Positions 35,079 through 45,352 of a stretch of 64,000 nt of DNA are shown piece after piece. The notes beneath the pieces were generated by a model. It ran no database searches. It saw only the letters and a list, made by a program, of their open reading frames with translations, and was not told the origin of the DNA. Source of the stretch: Apostichopus japonicus (taxonomy: Eukaryota > Echinodermata > Holothuroidea > Aspidochirotida > Stichopodidae); assembly GCF_037975245.1 (NCBI RefSeq), contig NC_092576.1, positions 10,867,111-10,931,110 on the forward strand, in the 5' to 3' direction. Numbering within the stretch: the first letter of the stretch is position 1; each line of letters begins with the position of its first letter. The position numbers and the translations under genes were made by a program.

Positions 35079-35425
35079 TTAAAGAGGTCATGACACGAAA
35101 AATCGAACGAATCAAGAGTAATTCCCTCAAAATCTATGATAAAATCTATGTTTAAAACTGTTCTCATCACACTTAAAACTCCAAGCACTAATGAGTAACT
35201 AAAGTTTTAAAATTCGAACCCGGAAACAGACCTCTGAAAAACGTGATTTCCTAACAACACAACGATGACGTCATGTTAGGAACACAAGTGCTAACCACAT
35301 AGAAGGATGCGCGACGACCATGCCGTCACTTACACACACAATTACACTCAGTGAAAACCCATGAAATACGCTTCATGGCTACAACTTTCAAGTTTAATTA
35401 CAATCTTGTACAATATCTTAAAAAA

Positions 35426-35830
35426 ATGCCGGTCCGTTGTGCTGTTGGGGGATGCAGTAATGTCATAAGTAATGCAATTAGCCTTCATCGATGGCCGAAG
35501 GACGACAAAACACGGCGATTATGGACCAAATTTTTGCAGAACACCAGGTCCGATTTCACTGAGCCAAGCCAGTACAGCTCCGTATGTAGAGAACACTTTC
35601 GGGAAGCAGACTACAATCCCTCGATCCTTTCTTCAGAAAGAAGAAATGGCCCTAACGGGTCGACAGAAACAAGTTCTTCCTGGCAAGTACCCCACACTAA
35701 AACTCCTAAGATCAGATCGGGGGAACATGAAACCTCCAGTGGATTAAGTGGCGATTCTTTGGAGGAAGCGGGACCGAGCACTAGTAGTATAGGTCTTTTA
35801 CTAATAGTACTAGCGTTAGGCCTGCACTGA
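35426..35830 (+). CDS. THAP-domain protein of the TTAA element
   Basis: Starts at ATG 35426 (MPVRCAVGGCSNVIS). The C2CH zinc ligands are visible as Cys5, Cys10, Cys54 and His57 (SVCREHF), with the conserved Trp23-Pro24 (HRWPKD) typical of THAP zinc-coordinating DNA-binding domains. After residue 60 comes a Ser/Thr-rich linker (STETSSSWQ). Near 35877 a donor-like AGAG|GTAATT suggests a spliced continuation that is not present. THAP domains bind transposon termini in P-element and Kolobok transposases. The frame upstream of Met is probably not used. No transposase core follows, so the protein would be DNA-binding only. Confidence 0.8.
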   Translation: MPVRCAVGGCSNVISNAISLHRWPKDDKTRRLWTKFLQNTRSDFTEPSQYSSVCREHFREADYNPSILSSERRNGPNGSTETSSSWQVPHTKTPKIRSGEHETSSGLSGDSLEEAGPSTSSIGLLLIVLALGLH

Positions 35831-35879
35831 ATCGCAAAAGACGAAGAGTTTCCTCGGAAAAGAAGACAAAGGAAAGAGG

Positions 35880-36780
35880 TAATTTTTTGCCTGTCATTTT
35901 GTTTTTATAATTGTGCAGGCCTGGGTTCTTAATTCTTATTGCAAATGTTCTTTTGTATATGAAGGTAGCCAAGGCTAGCTATACAGTACCTACCACTACG
36001 ACAATAGCAAAAGGCAAGGGCTAACATATGCCTAAGTTACTGTACTGGTACAGTATTGTGAAGTTCACAAGTGCAATCATGTTTGGCTAACTGCTTTGGA
36101 AGCAGTGATTGAAAATGTAGCATTACTCAATTAAGAAATGAAGAGAGCTTGATACTGTTGTACTTTATGATAAATTCGTTGTGTACGCAGTAAGTTGTTT
36201 GTATTGTTGGTAGGCTATATACTGTATCAGTATTTCATGCTCAGCCTAAAGTATAAGACTCATGTTTGACTTATTGAGCCCCTTAAATTGTGTAGAAATG
36301 TTACTTATTAGTACAAGAACGTCCTTAATAGGCCTAGTAGCCTACTTGCTTTTTCATGAAGCTGAATCGTAAGTTACCATGAATAGTTACCCAATAAAAC
36401 TTTATTAAAGTTAAACCAAGTTCCTTTCCCCCTACCACTATAGGCAAGTCGGCCCAATCCCGGCCAGATCCGACACCTTTCCCATTACAGTATGTACATA
36501 ACTTTTTACACAATGTCGATAACGAAACTCAAGCTTGAATGGCTCGTTTTGACGATGTAAAACTTGGCACAAAATAAGGAAAAATAACTGAAGCCCGTGG
36601 TCAAAGGGACCGCGAAAAACTTTGCAACGAAGAAATCACTGCGCTGTTGAATGCACATGTTATTTGGCAACTCCCAATGTAGAGAGAAACATATTGTGAG
36701 ATGAAAAATCCTTTTTAGTATCAGCTTCCCACAAAAAAAATTACAGCTCACTAAATTTTGTTTTCAAACAATAATTCAAA
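35880..36780. other. Interior of the short TTAA element
   Basis: No conserved frame. Contains AT-rich DNA and short overlapping open frames without family resemblance. Confidence 0.35.
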
Positions 36781-36799
36781 TCATTTGTGATATTCTTAG

Positions 36800-36843
36800 A
36801 AAACTTGAACTTCGGTTGCCGCAATTGGCTCTGGATCCGCCAT
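36800..36843 (-). pseudogene. Start of the second TTAA-element gene (truncated)
   Basis: Minus-strand MADPEPIAATEVQVF then stop. It is homologous to the start at 24157 of the long copy, so both copies once carried a convergent gene at the right end. The remainder has been lost. Confidence 0.6.
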
Positions 36844-37187
36844 TTCACAGGAAATTTGATTTGATATCGCACTTGTGATCGGTGTTTTGTGTAGTAACTA
36901 CTAGTGGTATGTGTACTTGTCTAATGTGTCCGTGTATGGTATGTTCGGAGGATCGGAAACAGCGACAACAAATCGTGTTCCTAACATGACGTCACATGCG
37001 AATCGGAAAATTTTCGAGCAAAAAAAGTTTCAAACGCCGAAGAGCGGGTAAATTCTTTCTCAATTTTCGACTTAAAAATCAAGTTTTTAACTGGCAGAAT
37101 GGTTGATACATGTTGCAGAGAACATTTGTTGATGGATCCCTAAAATATAGGACTTTGAAATGTTCGTGTCATGGCCACTTTAACAAA

Positions 37188-37265
37188 ATGGCAGCCCCTG
37201 TTGAGCATCTTCCTGTTGTCGAATTTTACAGTGGCGTTGGCGGAATGCATTACGCCTTGATACGT
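37188..37265 (+). pseudogene. TRDMT1: DNMT2 exon 1 (start codon, SAM motif I)
   Basis: The context CAAAATGGCAGCC is good. Encodes MAAPVEHLPVVEFYSGVGG, then MHYAL. The exon end is uncertain; a weak donor occurs after ATAC near 37263, and the open frame runs to a TGA at 37290. The THAP element ends 4 bp before the TTAA that precedes this ATG. Confidence 0.8.
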
Positions 37266-37299
37266 GACATTTCTGAATCACATATGCATTGATATGATA

Positions 37300-38300
37300 A
37301 GATTATATTGGCTACCTTGCCTTTTTTTACTGTAACTGTAGCTAGTCTAAGGCCCCTAGGCCTTGGTCTAATGAAACTAGCCCAGGCCGAGGCCGCTATA
37401 GGACTTAGGCTAGGCCCTAGGCTGTAGTACGATTGTACTGTACCTCGTTAGCCTGGCCTAACGTTAGGGTAAAGTGTACCGTTACAATAGCCAGTCATGC
37501 TCCACAAAGTAGGTTAGTAGGATTAAACGCCTATAGGTTAGGGTTATGACGGTTCCATAGCTATTACAGAGTCTTCATCGATGTTTGGATCCTGTCAGAA
37601 TGAGATAAAATATTAAAACTCAGAAGTCAGAGTCAAAGTCCAATGTTATTGTTACCCTAGGCCTAACTGGTTCCAGTGCCATTAATTCAATAAGTTCATA
37701 TCGCCATACCTTACCTCCATAGGTTTGGGTCCTTTCCGCCATGGCGGAAAGGTACATATTAGGCATTTATATTACACGGGAATGTATCGTTGAAACTTGA
37801 TTTGCTTCGCGTGGAAAGATAGATACACCGTCTTCAAATATGACGGTGCGCTGGATAGACTAAATTGTAGTTAAGACAAGATTGGGTACAAGATTAATGT
37901 ACATGTTGATTGAATAGTTTTAATTGTAATTTCGTCATCTTGAGTCGATACACTGTATTCAATTATATCATAGTTGGTTGAGTAAATCAAATTAATTTAC
38001 AAAGTTGATTGTTTATAAAAAAAGACCGATTCTGATTTTCGATTTAAATGACCATTTCTTTGGATTTTCCGGGCCTGTAGGTAGTGTGAAGCGAAGCAAT
38101 TTACAGTGCCTATAGGCCTACAGTTCACCCATAATAATGTGCTCCTCCCGCCATACAAAAGAGCTTTACCGCCATTGGTGTAATATGGCGAAATGGCACT
38201 TTTTCTATGGCGGAAAGAGAACATTTTCTATGGCGGAATGTACCGATGGTGGAATGACTTGGTGCCCGGCCTAATGAAACGTTTGATGCCTTTGGTACCT
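37300..38300. other. DNMT2 intron, no missing exon found
   Basis: I looked on the plus strand for codons of the PPCQPF catalytic block and of the AAID block and found none. The stretch is otherwise unremarkable. Confidence 0.5.
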
Positions 38301-38560
38301 TTAATTCACTTCTCTCTACACCAACATTCGTCACAATGAAGGCATTACAGCTACTTGTGCAGCTCTGGCTGACAGTGGACACCAAAGTCCTCCTTTTACC
38401 AGCCGCAAGGCCCTCATGAACCATATTCTCATGAAGAACAACTTCACGTTCATTGAGAAGCACTACCTCCAAAATACATGATTTCCATGGGAACCAACTA
38501 TCACGGTGGCTCTGTCCTTAGCTTGGCAGATTTTGTCATTGTTTACCCAAAGGTCAAAAC
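38300..38560 (+). pseudogene. Penelope-like RT fragment
   Basis: The plus strand reads LYTNIRHNEGITATCAALAD, then PFTSRKALMNHILMKNNFTF and IEKHYLQ, a match to the Penelope RT blocks (sLYTNIPh.eGi; ll...L..N.F.F....Y.Q). It stops at the point where G.AMG is expected; a shifted frame gives SMGTNYHGG. An isolated fragment in the DNMT2 intron, opposite in strand to the other two Penelope remnants. Confidence 0.8.
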
Positions 38561-38995
38561 GTACTGTATAACATATTTCCTGTCATGAGAAACGCGTATA
38601 CTGATCGTGAATATGTGTAGGCCTCTATTAGTATGAATATATTGACATCTTAAAACAGTGATGGCCCGGTTTATGCCTAGGAGTGGCAATTGAGGTATAA
38701 CAGAAAATGAAATATTCTTTGTTGTGAAACAGACTCAATGAAAATCCTTTTCTTTTTCTATAGTTATTGTTTGTTTATCAATCGGGATCATAAAAAGCTT
38801 TGAGAAGACTACGAAAATTGGATTAATTGGATGAATCTTAGGTAGAGCTTATCTTTTCCAATAGAAGTCATTTTGAGAAGTTTGGAATGGTCTTCCAAGA
38901 TTACCTAATTTCTAATTTTTCGAAGAACCAAAATCAGCTTATGTTGTCCGACGGATGACTAGCGGTTTACATCAAAATCAGATTTCATCTTAACC
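38561..38995. other. Intron spacer, nothing recognised
   Basis: AT-rich, no feature. Confidence 0.35.
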
Positions 38996-39350
38996 AAGGG
39001 CGTAGGAACCGGTGGGGCTGGGGGCGCCAGCCCCCCTCCCAGTGAAAAATATGGTGGGGCGGAAGTTTCATTCCGCCCCCCCCCCCGCTCCGTAAGTCAG
39101 AAAACCCCTTTTTCATTTCCAAATGAGAAAAAAATCTCATTTGGAGCACCAAATTGCATCTAAGGCCAGGTGAACATGCAAAATTATTTATAAAATGGAG
39201 TGGGTGTTGAAGTGTGCCATATTGCACCAAATTGCATCTGAGGCCACCTGGAAATGCAAAAAAAATCCAAAAAAAGACCCCTTGACCAGGCCGGCCATCA
39301 ATCTTCAGCCGCCCCCACCCCCACTCAAAAGTACTTTCCCACGCCACTGA
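38996..39350 (+). mobile_element. G-rich MITE-like repeat, copy C (full length)
   Basis: Begins GGGCGTAGGAACCGG and ends TCCCACGCCACTG, giving short inverted termini. The interior carries the same blocks as copies A and B. It abuts the minisatellite on its right. Overlapping frames are not genes. Confidence 0.78.
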
Positions 39351-39364
39351 TCGTAACTACCGTA

Positions 39365-40136
39365 ACTATCCCTCAATATATCAAACCTACAAATATCTCG
39401 TACAGTGTACATATTGGTGTTCTATTCACCAAACCTACACATCTCTCTCCTACAGTGTAATTATAGGTGCATCAAACCTACACATCTCTCCCACAGTGTA
39501 TTTATATTTGTTCTATTTATCACACCCTACACATCTCTCCTACCGTGTAATTATAGCTGTTCTATTTACCAGACCAACACATCTCTCTCCTACAGTGTAA
39601 TTATAGTGTTCTATGCATCAAACCTACACATCTCTCCCACAGTGTATTTATATTTGTTCTATTTATCAAACCTACACATCTCTCCTACCGTGTACATATT
39701 GGTGTTCTATTCACCAAACCTACACATCTTTGCTATAGTGTACATATTGTTGTTCTGTTCACCAAACCTACACATCTCTCCCACAGTGTATTTATCACTG
39801 TTCAGTTCTATTCATCAAACATACACATCTCTCCTACAGTATACATATTGGTGTTCTGGTCACCGAACCTACACATCTCTCCTACAGTGTATTTATAACT
39901 GTTCTATTTATCAAACCTACACATCTCTCATACAATGTACATATTGGTGTTCTGTTCACCAAACTTACACATCTCTCCTACCGTGTACATATTGGTGTTC
40001 TATTCACCAAACCTACACATCTCTCCTACAGTGTTAAAGTTGCTGTTCTAATCACCAAACCTACACATATATCATTTAGTGTACATATTGCTGTTCTATT
40101 CGTCAAACCTTCACATCTCTCCCACGGTGTATTTAT
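39365..40136. repeat. Minisatellite, about 46-bp unit (left part)
   Basis: Unit built from ACACATCTCTCCTACAGTGT, ACATATTGGTGTTCTATTCA and CCAAACCT, with alternative TATTTATA segments. About 17 copies. The long plus-strand frame of (CS)xxQTYTSLLQC repeats reflects repeat length and is not a protein gene. Confidence 0.92.
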
Positions 40137-40149
40137 GTGTAAAAGTAAG

Positions 40150-40192
40150 TAGGCCTGACGTTTCGGTCCTAGCAGGATCTTCTTCAGAGGCT
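40150..40192 (-). ncRNA. Hammerhead-ribozyme-like fold of a Penelope element
   Basis: Minus-strand order: GCCT, CTGAAGA, a stem-loop GATCC..GGACC, GAAAC, GTC, AGGC. GCCT/AGGC is stem I, CTGAAGA and GAAA are the core boxes (CUGANGA..GAAA), and AC/GT is a two-pair loopless stem III. Cleavage would fall after GTC at 40157. Stem II has one A.C mismatch and an extra A beside it, so this copy may be weak or inactive. It lies at the extreme 3' end of the inserted element. Confidence 0.5.
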
Positions 40193-40194
40193 AA

Positions 40195-40505
40195 ATGATA
40201 AGTAACAGTAAAGAAGGGACAAAAATACGCACAAAATACAGACAGGTTAATGAGCACGGTGAACACAATGAGATAGATGTAAGGGGATTAGAAGACAAGG
40301 GATGGAGAGAAGAAAGCAACAGGGGAAGAGGAGAGGTAGGAGATAAACAGTGGAGGGACAAAGAGAGGATTCAGGGAACCGGGAAGGGAATAAACTGGAG
40401 AAGGACAAATACAGAAAGGTGTGGAGAAAAAAAGGGTGGAAGAGAGCTGTGAGAAGAGGAGCAATGGGGGGGGGGGGAAGGGGAGAAGGAGGGAGGACAG
40501 AAGAA
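40195..40505. repeat. Purine-rich 3' region of the Penelope element
   Basis: GGAGAGAA-type low-complexity sequence over about 300 bp with a G-run at 40467. Opposed open frames come from the composition. Confidence 0.6.
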
Positions 40506-40508
40506 AAG

Positions 40509-40835
40509 TTAGTCATGTCCTTCCTGAATGTTTAACCCATGAGGTTGAATGGTGCGAAGGCGTTGCATCCACAGCCTCTCTCTGCTGATTCGTACTAGGT
40601 CAGGACGGCTACCTAAGAATTCAATCCCCTGTAGGGACATGTTGTTAATGGTATGGTTGGGAAGGTTAAAATGTTCTCCAACTGGGGTCTCAGTCTTCAT
40701 GGTGTTGACTGTGGATCTGTGACCATAGAATCGCTTCTTGAGGGTGGTTTGGTTTCGCCAATATACTGGATGCCGCAAACTCTACAAGAGATTAGATAAA
40801 TGACATTGGTGCTTGTGCAAGTGATGTGACCCTAA
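40509..40835 (-). pseudogene. Penelope GIY-YIG endonuclease domain (frameshifted)
   Basis: From 40835 downwards: CTSTNVIYLISCRVCGIQYI then GET, the GIY-YIG core with a CxxC pair as in Penelope elements. After a frameshift: TTLKKRFYGHRSTVNT, PVGEHFNLPNH and RERLWMQRLRTIQPHGLNIQ, the expected downstream blocks (catalytic Arg/His region, Glu region, C-terminal LRT..P.GLN). The RT domain is missing by 5' truncation. Confidence 0.88.
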
Positions 40836-40859
40836 GTCTTCTACTGTACAAATTTTACA

Positions 40860-40915
40860 GTGTATTTATAGCGGTTCTATTCACCAAACCTACACATCTC
40901 TCCTATAGTATGATT
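40860..40915. repeat. Minisatellite, right part
   Basis: Continuation of the 46-bp array after the Penelope insertion (CACCAAACCTACACATCTCT). Confidence 0.85.
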
Positions 40916-40919
40916 AACA

Positions 40920-41904
40920 GCATGTTTTGATGATATTTCCTATAAATGAATTTGTACTTTGTATCTTTTATTTAGTCTGTTTCCTTAAAGGATTTCATTA
41001 AGTGGGATGCTGATGTTTTTTTTTCTAATGAGTCCTCCTTTCCAACCATTTACAAGGTAATGATCAAATAATAAAATTGCCTCCGACACACTCATAAATG
41101 TAATGGTTGTAATTAATGAAGTGTAAAGCTTCTTCCACATCAAGGTAGAACGGCACATTAGACTTTGTGTATACTTCAAAGCATTACAACTTAAAGGGAA
41201 TCTCTGGTGTTATACTTAACATACAGGACTATTTTTTTTCTCTATACTGTACTGTCATGTCCCGCTTCAGAGCACTTATACTGTCAGTATGAGCACTATG
41301 GATATCATGTTTCTATCAGATAAACGTTAGGAACAGACTGTACTGTTAATACGGGTGCTTTGAAGCATGATATAGGAGGACAGTTTAGAGAGGTATCAGC
41401 ATCAAGAAACTATCCCAACTGCATTTAGAATGGTTAGTGGATTGAAAAGAAGTAAAAGAAAATAACCAATATAGAAGACTACTGGAGTAATGGAAGGTCA
41501 TAACCCAAATACAAAGTATCTATTTAAATTGTTTGGTGACCTTCTTAAGCGGTTAAGGAAAGATAATTTATCCTGTTAGCATTTGTCACTGTACCTAACT
41601 AATGAAAAAGGATCATATTAATAGGGACAATTTTCAAAATTTTGTGATTTCAGACCATGGTGAGAACCACATTGGTATCTTATATGTAGATTGAGGTAAA
41701 TATTTTGTAATGTACAAACCACAACATTTCATGAATAGAGAAATATTGTAACATTTTGTAAGATCTTGTAAGCAGTTTGGTATAACTTGAGCACACTCTT
41801 ACAGGAATAATAAGTATCGTAACAAAGAACTCACAAGTTCCTGTACAAAATCATTACAATCTTATTTACTTTTAACTAGTTGTTTTGTTTATTTTATATC
41901 TCAG
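40920..41904. other. DNMT2 intron, nothing recognised
   Basis: AT-rich. The exon with the PPCQ motif would be expected before 41905 but is not seen. Confidence 0.45.
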
Positions 41905-41976
41905 CGTTGGTCTTAAAGGAGATAAAAGTGACCCAAGGACATACAGTTTTCTTTATCTACTCCAAACTTTACCTCA
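41905..41976 (+). pseudogene. TRDMT1: DNMT2 exon (GDKSDPRTYSF block)
   Basis: 72 nt between acceptor TATATCTCAG and donor CA|GTAAGT. One base, then VGLKGDKSDPRTYSFLYLL and QTLP plus two bases. Corresponds to the segment just after the PPCQPFTR motif in DNMT2. Confidence 0.88.
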
Positions 41977-42905
41977 GTAAGTTATTTTACGGTCCTTTTA
42001 AACTTGTTATGACACCAAAATTTTTCTAAAATTTCTCTTGTTTTCTTCTCCATTTCAGGGCCTCTGTTTACTTCAATCTAATCTATCAACAGTCGTTGCT
42101 GTTGTTGTTTACATCAATTACTGCTTCAAAATGTTCTGTTGAGAGTCTAGAGTGGGTTACTTTGCAAAGTTGAGAGTTCTGATGGAGTTATTTTAAAGGG
42201 TTTAGATTGTCACTGTATGGTTCAGGATTGTTATTGACTTCAGAGATCTCAGGTGGGTCACTAAAGGGAAAAGACAAACCTGATTAAATATCAGATACTG
42301 ATAATATTTAGAGAGTTATTATGAGGTGATGAGGGGATCTCTGGTAATTCTTCAGTATATTACATAGAATGACTGAGAGTCCATTCAGTTACTTAGGAGG
42401 ACTTCACAGTCTCAATAGATTTATTCAGGAATGCCAAGAGTTATAAGTGAATTACTGAGGAAGTCTGAGAATGCTGAGTGAGTTAGTGTACATGAAAGCC
42501 TAAAGTTCAAAGTTACGAAGTAAGTAAGTTATACGAAGGCTGAGTTTTCTAGTGAACTGAAGATTACTGGGAGAGTCCCAAGCAAGGTGTTTGAGGAATG
42601 TGCAAAGTAAACAATTGCAAAGAAGGATAAAGATAAGCAGTTGTAGTTTACCCCCTTGCATACTAGATACTAAAAGCAGCACCCTCAAAAAGGCCCCTCC
42701 CCCTCCACCCCTCACAAGCAGCCAGTTGTTTACATATCTTAGACTAGTTGCTTAAATCTGTTACATTCAGGGGCGTGTAGATCATTGGTCAGGCTTGAGG
42801 TAATTGTGTCACCAGGTCCCATTCGTGCACTCTTAAATTTGTTTTCTTCCTAAATGACCTCATGAAGATGAAAATTCTTTATTCCTTCATGTATCTCTAT
42901 TCCAC

Positions 42906-42971
42906 ATTGACCAAAAAGCCTGGATACATTCTCGTAGAAAATGTGAAAGGATTTAAAAGTTCTGATACCAG
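42906..42971 (+). pseudogene. TRDMT1: DNMT2 exon (ILVENVKGF block) with mutated acceptor
   Basis: One base, then LTKKPGYILVENVKGFKSS and DT plus AG before the donor AG|GTGGGA. The phase needed by the previous exon places its start at 42906, but the preceding dinucleotide is AC (42904-42905) after a good pyrimidine tract, not AG. The next AG (42917-42918) would put the frame out and hit a stop. Confidence 0.85.
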
Positions 42972-43869
42972 GTGGGAGTCGAAGCTTGAAATATTTAATG
43001 TTAGTTTCCCTACAGGACCGTTGTAACTTACCTTTGAGTATTATTCAGTGAAAGTCATTATTTGTTACAGGTAAATGAATTTCAAAGTATATTTAGCAAA
43101 TCCAACATGAGTGTAAATTGTTTATTGGTTAGTAACACAATGCAAGGTTTAAGTTTTAACAAATTGGGTTATCCTCGTGAGTCAATATACGGGGTTATGT
43201 GGCCGCTTAGTGTCATGCCCGTATATTAGCCTATGGGTATCATATATGTTATTGATATCATTCCTTCAGGTTTCGACTCTTTAAACACAAGTTGGGATTC
43301 ACACTGCATTTTTGTGTCAATAACCTAGTTCTCTGCACAAACAGTGTTTAACAAGACAATCAGACAATTTCCAGCACAAGCAAACATTGACCTCAAGTGA
43401 TTGTAAAGTCGGTGGTACAGTTTTCAACTAGACAGTGTTTTACCTGGCTTTAAACGTGCTTTAAAAATTAAAATAATAAATAATGAAAGGTATGCAGTTA
43501 TGCACTCTGTAACACTTCTAATAATGCCTCATTATGCACCATTTGACGTCTACAATTTGATGATGTTTACAATTTCATTTTTTTTCGGGTGGGGGTCGTT
43601 GAAGTTGTAAAGTTTTTTCCTGCAATTAAAATCATGTCCCAAAATAAAATGTCACCAGTACAAGAATAATTTACTGTTCAAATCTTGTGTAGCAGTTATG
43701 GAATTCATAGCTTCTATGACAAATATGAAGATTCGTGTGGAGAAAGAATGCTAGGTACATCTTATAGCAATTTGACCATTCTGCATTAATCAGGACTAAA
43801 TGTGAAAATCGAAATGCCTGGAGGAGTCACGTACATAAAATTATCTAACCTTTTATTTTCTTCTCTTAG

Positions 43870-43915
43870 AAATCAGTTGGTTTACGTTTTAATGAAGTGT
43901 CATTATTCATACAAG
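43870..43915 (+). pseudogene. TRDMT1: DNMT2 exon (46 nt)
   Basis: Between CTTCTCTTAG and AAG|GTAAAT. Completes Arg, then NQLVYVLMKCHYSYK, equivalent to the R.LLI.TI..CGFQYQ region. Phases fit both sides. Confidence 0.85.
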
Positions 43916-44659
43916 GTAAATCTCTTTTCTTTAGTGAAGGCTTTTCAGCCATCCTATCATTGTACGATCCTATTTTTACCTACTTTTCCCATAAAATTGT
44001 ATAGGTTTTCTTGATAATTTTAGATATGCTGTGAAATGCGTGATTTCAAAAGTTACTGAACAGCTACAAACATGTGCCTATCCTGTCTGTCAAAAATTGA
44101 GGGTGTATTTTGTATTTTACAACATCTCAAGTACCAGGGGAGTTTGTCATCAAACATATTTAATTTTGGGAAATCTCAGGTACCAGCTGCATATGACATA
44201 AAATATATTTAATGTTTTTAGACAAGGATATTCTATTTCTGTTTATTACACATTTTGGTTTCTTTCCATCCAACTTCTTAGTCCTACTATTTCCTCATGT
44301 TTTCCTACATTTCTTTAATACTCTTTATTCATACCTTGATATTACTGTGTCATAAGGCTGTGCTGGACAGTCTGTGCTATGGAAAAGTCTGCAACAAAAA
44401 TACATTTTAAGAATGTTCCCCTTCTTATGAACTGCAATGTAACATGTGAAATTTATGATGCCAAGGTAATATTTAAAATGGAGATTATTAATAATTTTAC
44501 CCCAGTAATGAATATGTGGTTACACCAATCAGATCTCATCCTTAATATGATAGATCCCTGTGATTTTGAGCCTACACCCTGGTATTGATCTACCTAATGT
44601 GAAAATGCTACTGATCATGTGTCTAAAGTCAGATTACATTTCTCTTTTTTTTTTTGCAG

Positions 44660-45150
44660 GAATTCTTACTTTCGCCGACATATTTAGGCGTTCCCAATCA
44701 GAGACTTCGTTACTTTTTACTCGCTAAACAGCATCCCCTGATATTCAAGGAAACGACTTTGACGAATAAAGAAAAGACTTTACTCAATCACCAGATTCTG
44801 TCAGAAAATTTATGTTGCCATAGTAACCAAGATAAGAATAATTTGCAAGAAGTTCGACGTACACCAGGAAGGACAGATACAAGCGATATCGATGCTATGA
44901 GTAAATCTGAAGCAGATATCCAAAATACTTCAGAATCAATGAGTATGTCAAATCTAGAATCTCAGAGAGACATAGGTTGCAAGACGGACAATAGTATCTC
45001 ACCTAAAGAGAGAAATATCATGGAATATTTAGAGGCACTTTCACAAGAAAGTTTTGAAGACTATGCCGTTCCATATAAGACATTGTTAAGATTTAAGAGT
45101 GATGGATATCGCTCGAGACGAAGATGAAAGAACTTGCTGTTTACGAAGGC
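44660..45150 (+). pseudogene. TRDMT1: DNMT2 large exon with in-frame TGA
   Basis: Starts after TTTTTTTTGCAG with EFLLSPTYLGVPNQRLRYFL. A low-conservation linker follows, then IMEYLEALSQESFEDY and VPYKTLLRF. The frame stops at TGA 45125-45127. Reading through gives KNLLFTKA just before a GTGAGT donor at 45151, which matches the CFTKGYG block. Either a stop mutation or a pair of indels breaks it. Confidence 0.82.
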
Positions 45151-45267
45151 GTGAGTTTGGAGGAGTATCATTTGTCATGTGTAAATGTCTTAATATTTAG
45201 TTCATGTCAAAGAACAGGTTCATTTAGTAATGGTGACTTTCCATTGTGATACATTTTTATTCCTTAG

Positions 45268-45352
45268 GTATGGCCAACAGGCCTAGGAACTGGTTTATTA
45301 GCTCATACACAGCATATACCTGCCAACTTTCACTGTTTTCCCAAAGAATTTA
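45268..45352 (+). pseudogene. TRDMT1: DNMT2 exon with internal deletion
   Basis: Acceptor TATTCCTTAG, donor A|GTAAGT. In the frame that joins the final exon it ends IPANFHCFPKEF; upstream a GTG is followed at once by this block, so about 45 residues normal in DNMT2 are absent. In the frame that joins the previous exon a TAG appears after AYGQQA. Confidence 0.7.

Larger units (their letters stand above)
35083..37179. mobile_element. TTAA-flanked THAP element, short copy (2.1 kb)
   Basis: The left end AGAGGTCATGACACGA and right end, reverse complement, AGTGGCCATGACACGA differ at two positions in 16. TTAA duplications flank both ends (35079-35082 and 37180-37183). It carries an open THAP frame at the left and the first codons of a minus-strand gene at the right, like the 3.2-kb copy, but lacks most of the interior. 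Probably Kolobok-like and non-autonomous. Its right end lies 4 bp from the DNMT2 start codon. Confidence 0.9.
40137..40859 (-). mobile_element. Penelope-like element 3' end inserted in the minisatellite
   Basis: 723 bp flanked by a duplicated GTGTATTTAT (40127-40136 and 40860-40869), both part of the minisatellite unit. On the minus strand it runs from a truncated GIY-YIG endonuclease (from 40835) through a purine/GGA-rich 3' region to a hammerhead-like fold at 40150-40192. A clean 5' truncation with a target duplication fits retrotransposition. Confidence 0.85.

Noticed and set aside
38125-38472. 115-codon minus-strand frame
   Set aside because: Antisense to a clear Penelope RT fragment read on the plus strand.
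39405-40037. 210-codon plus-strand frame of cysteine/tyrosine-rich repeats
   Set aside because: Translation of the 46-bp minisatellite; shift in unit length and poor start context argue against a protein gene.
37590-41290. CCTGTCAG- and CTGTCAGTATG-type words as possible DNMT2 PPCQ exon
   Set aside because: Neighbouring codons do not match the family and no splice signals fit.
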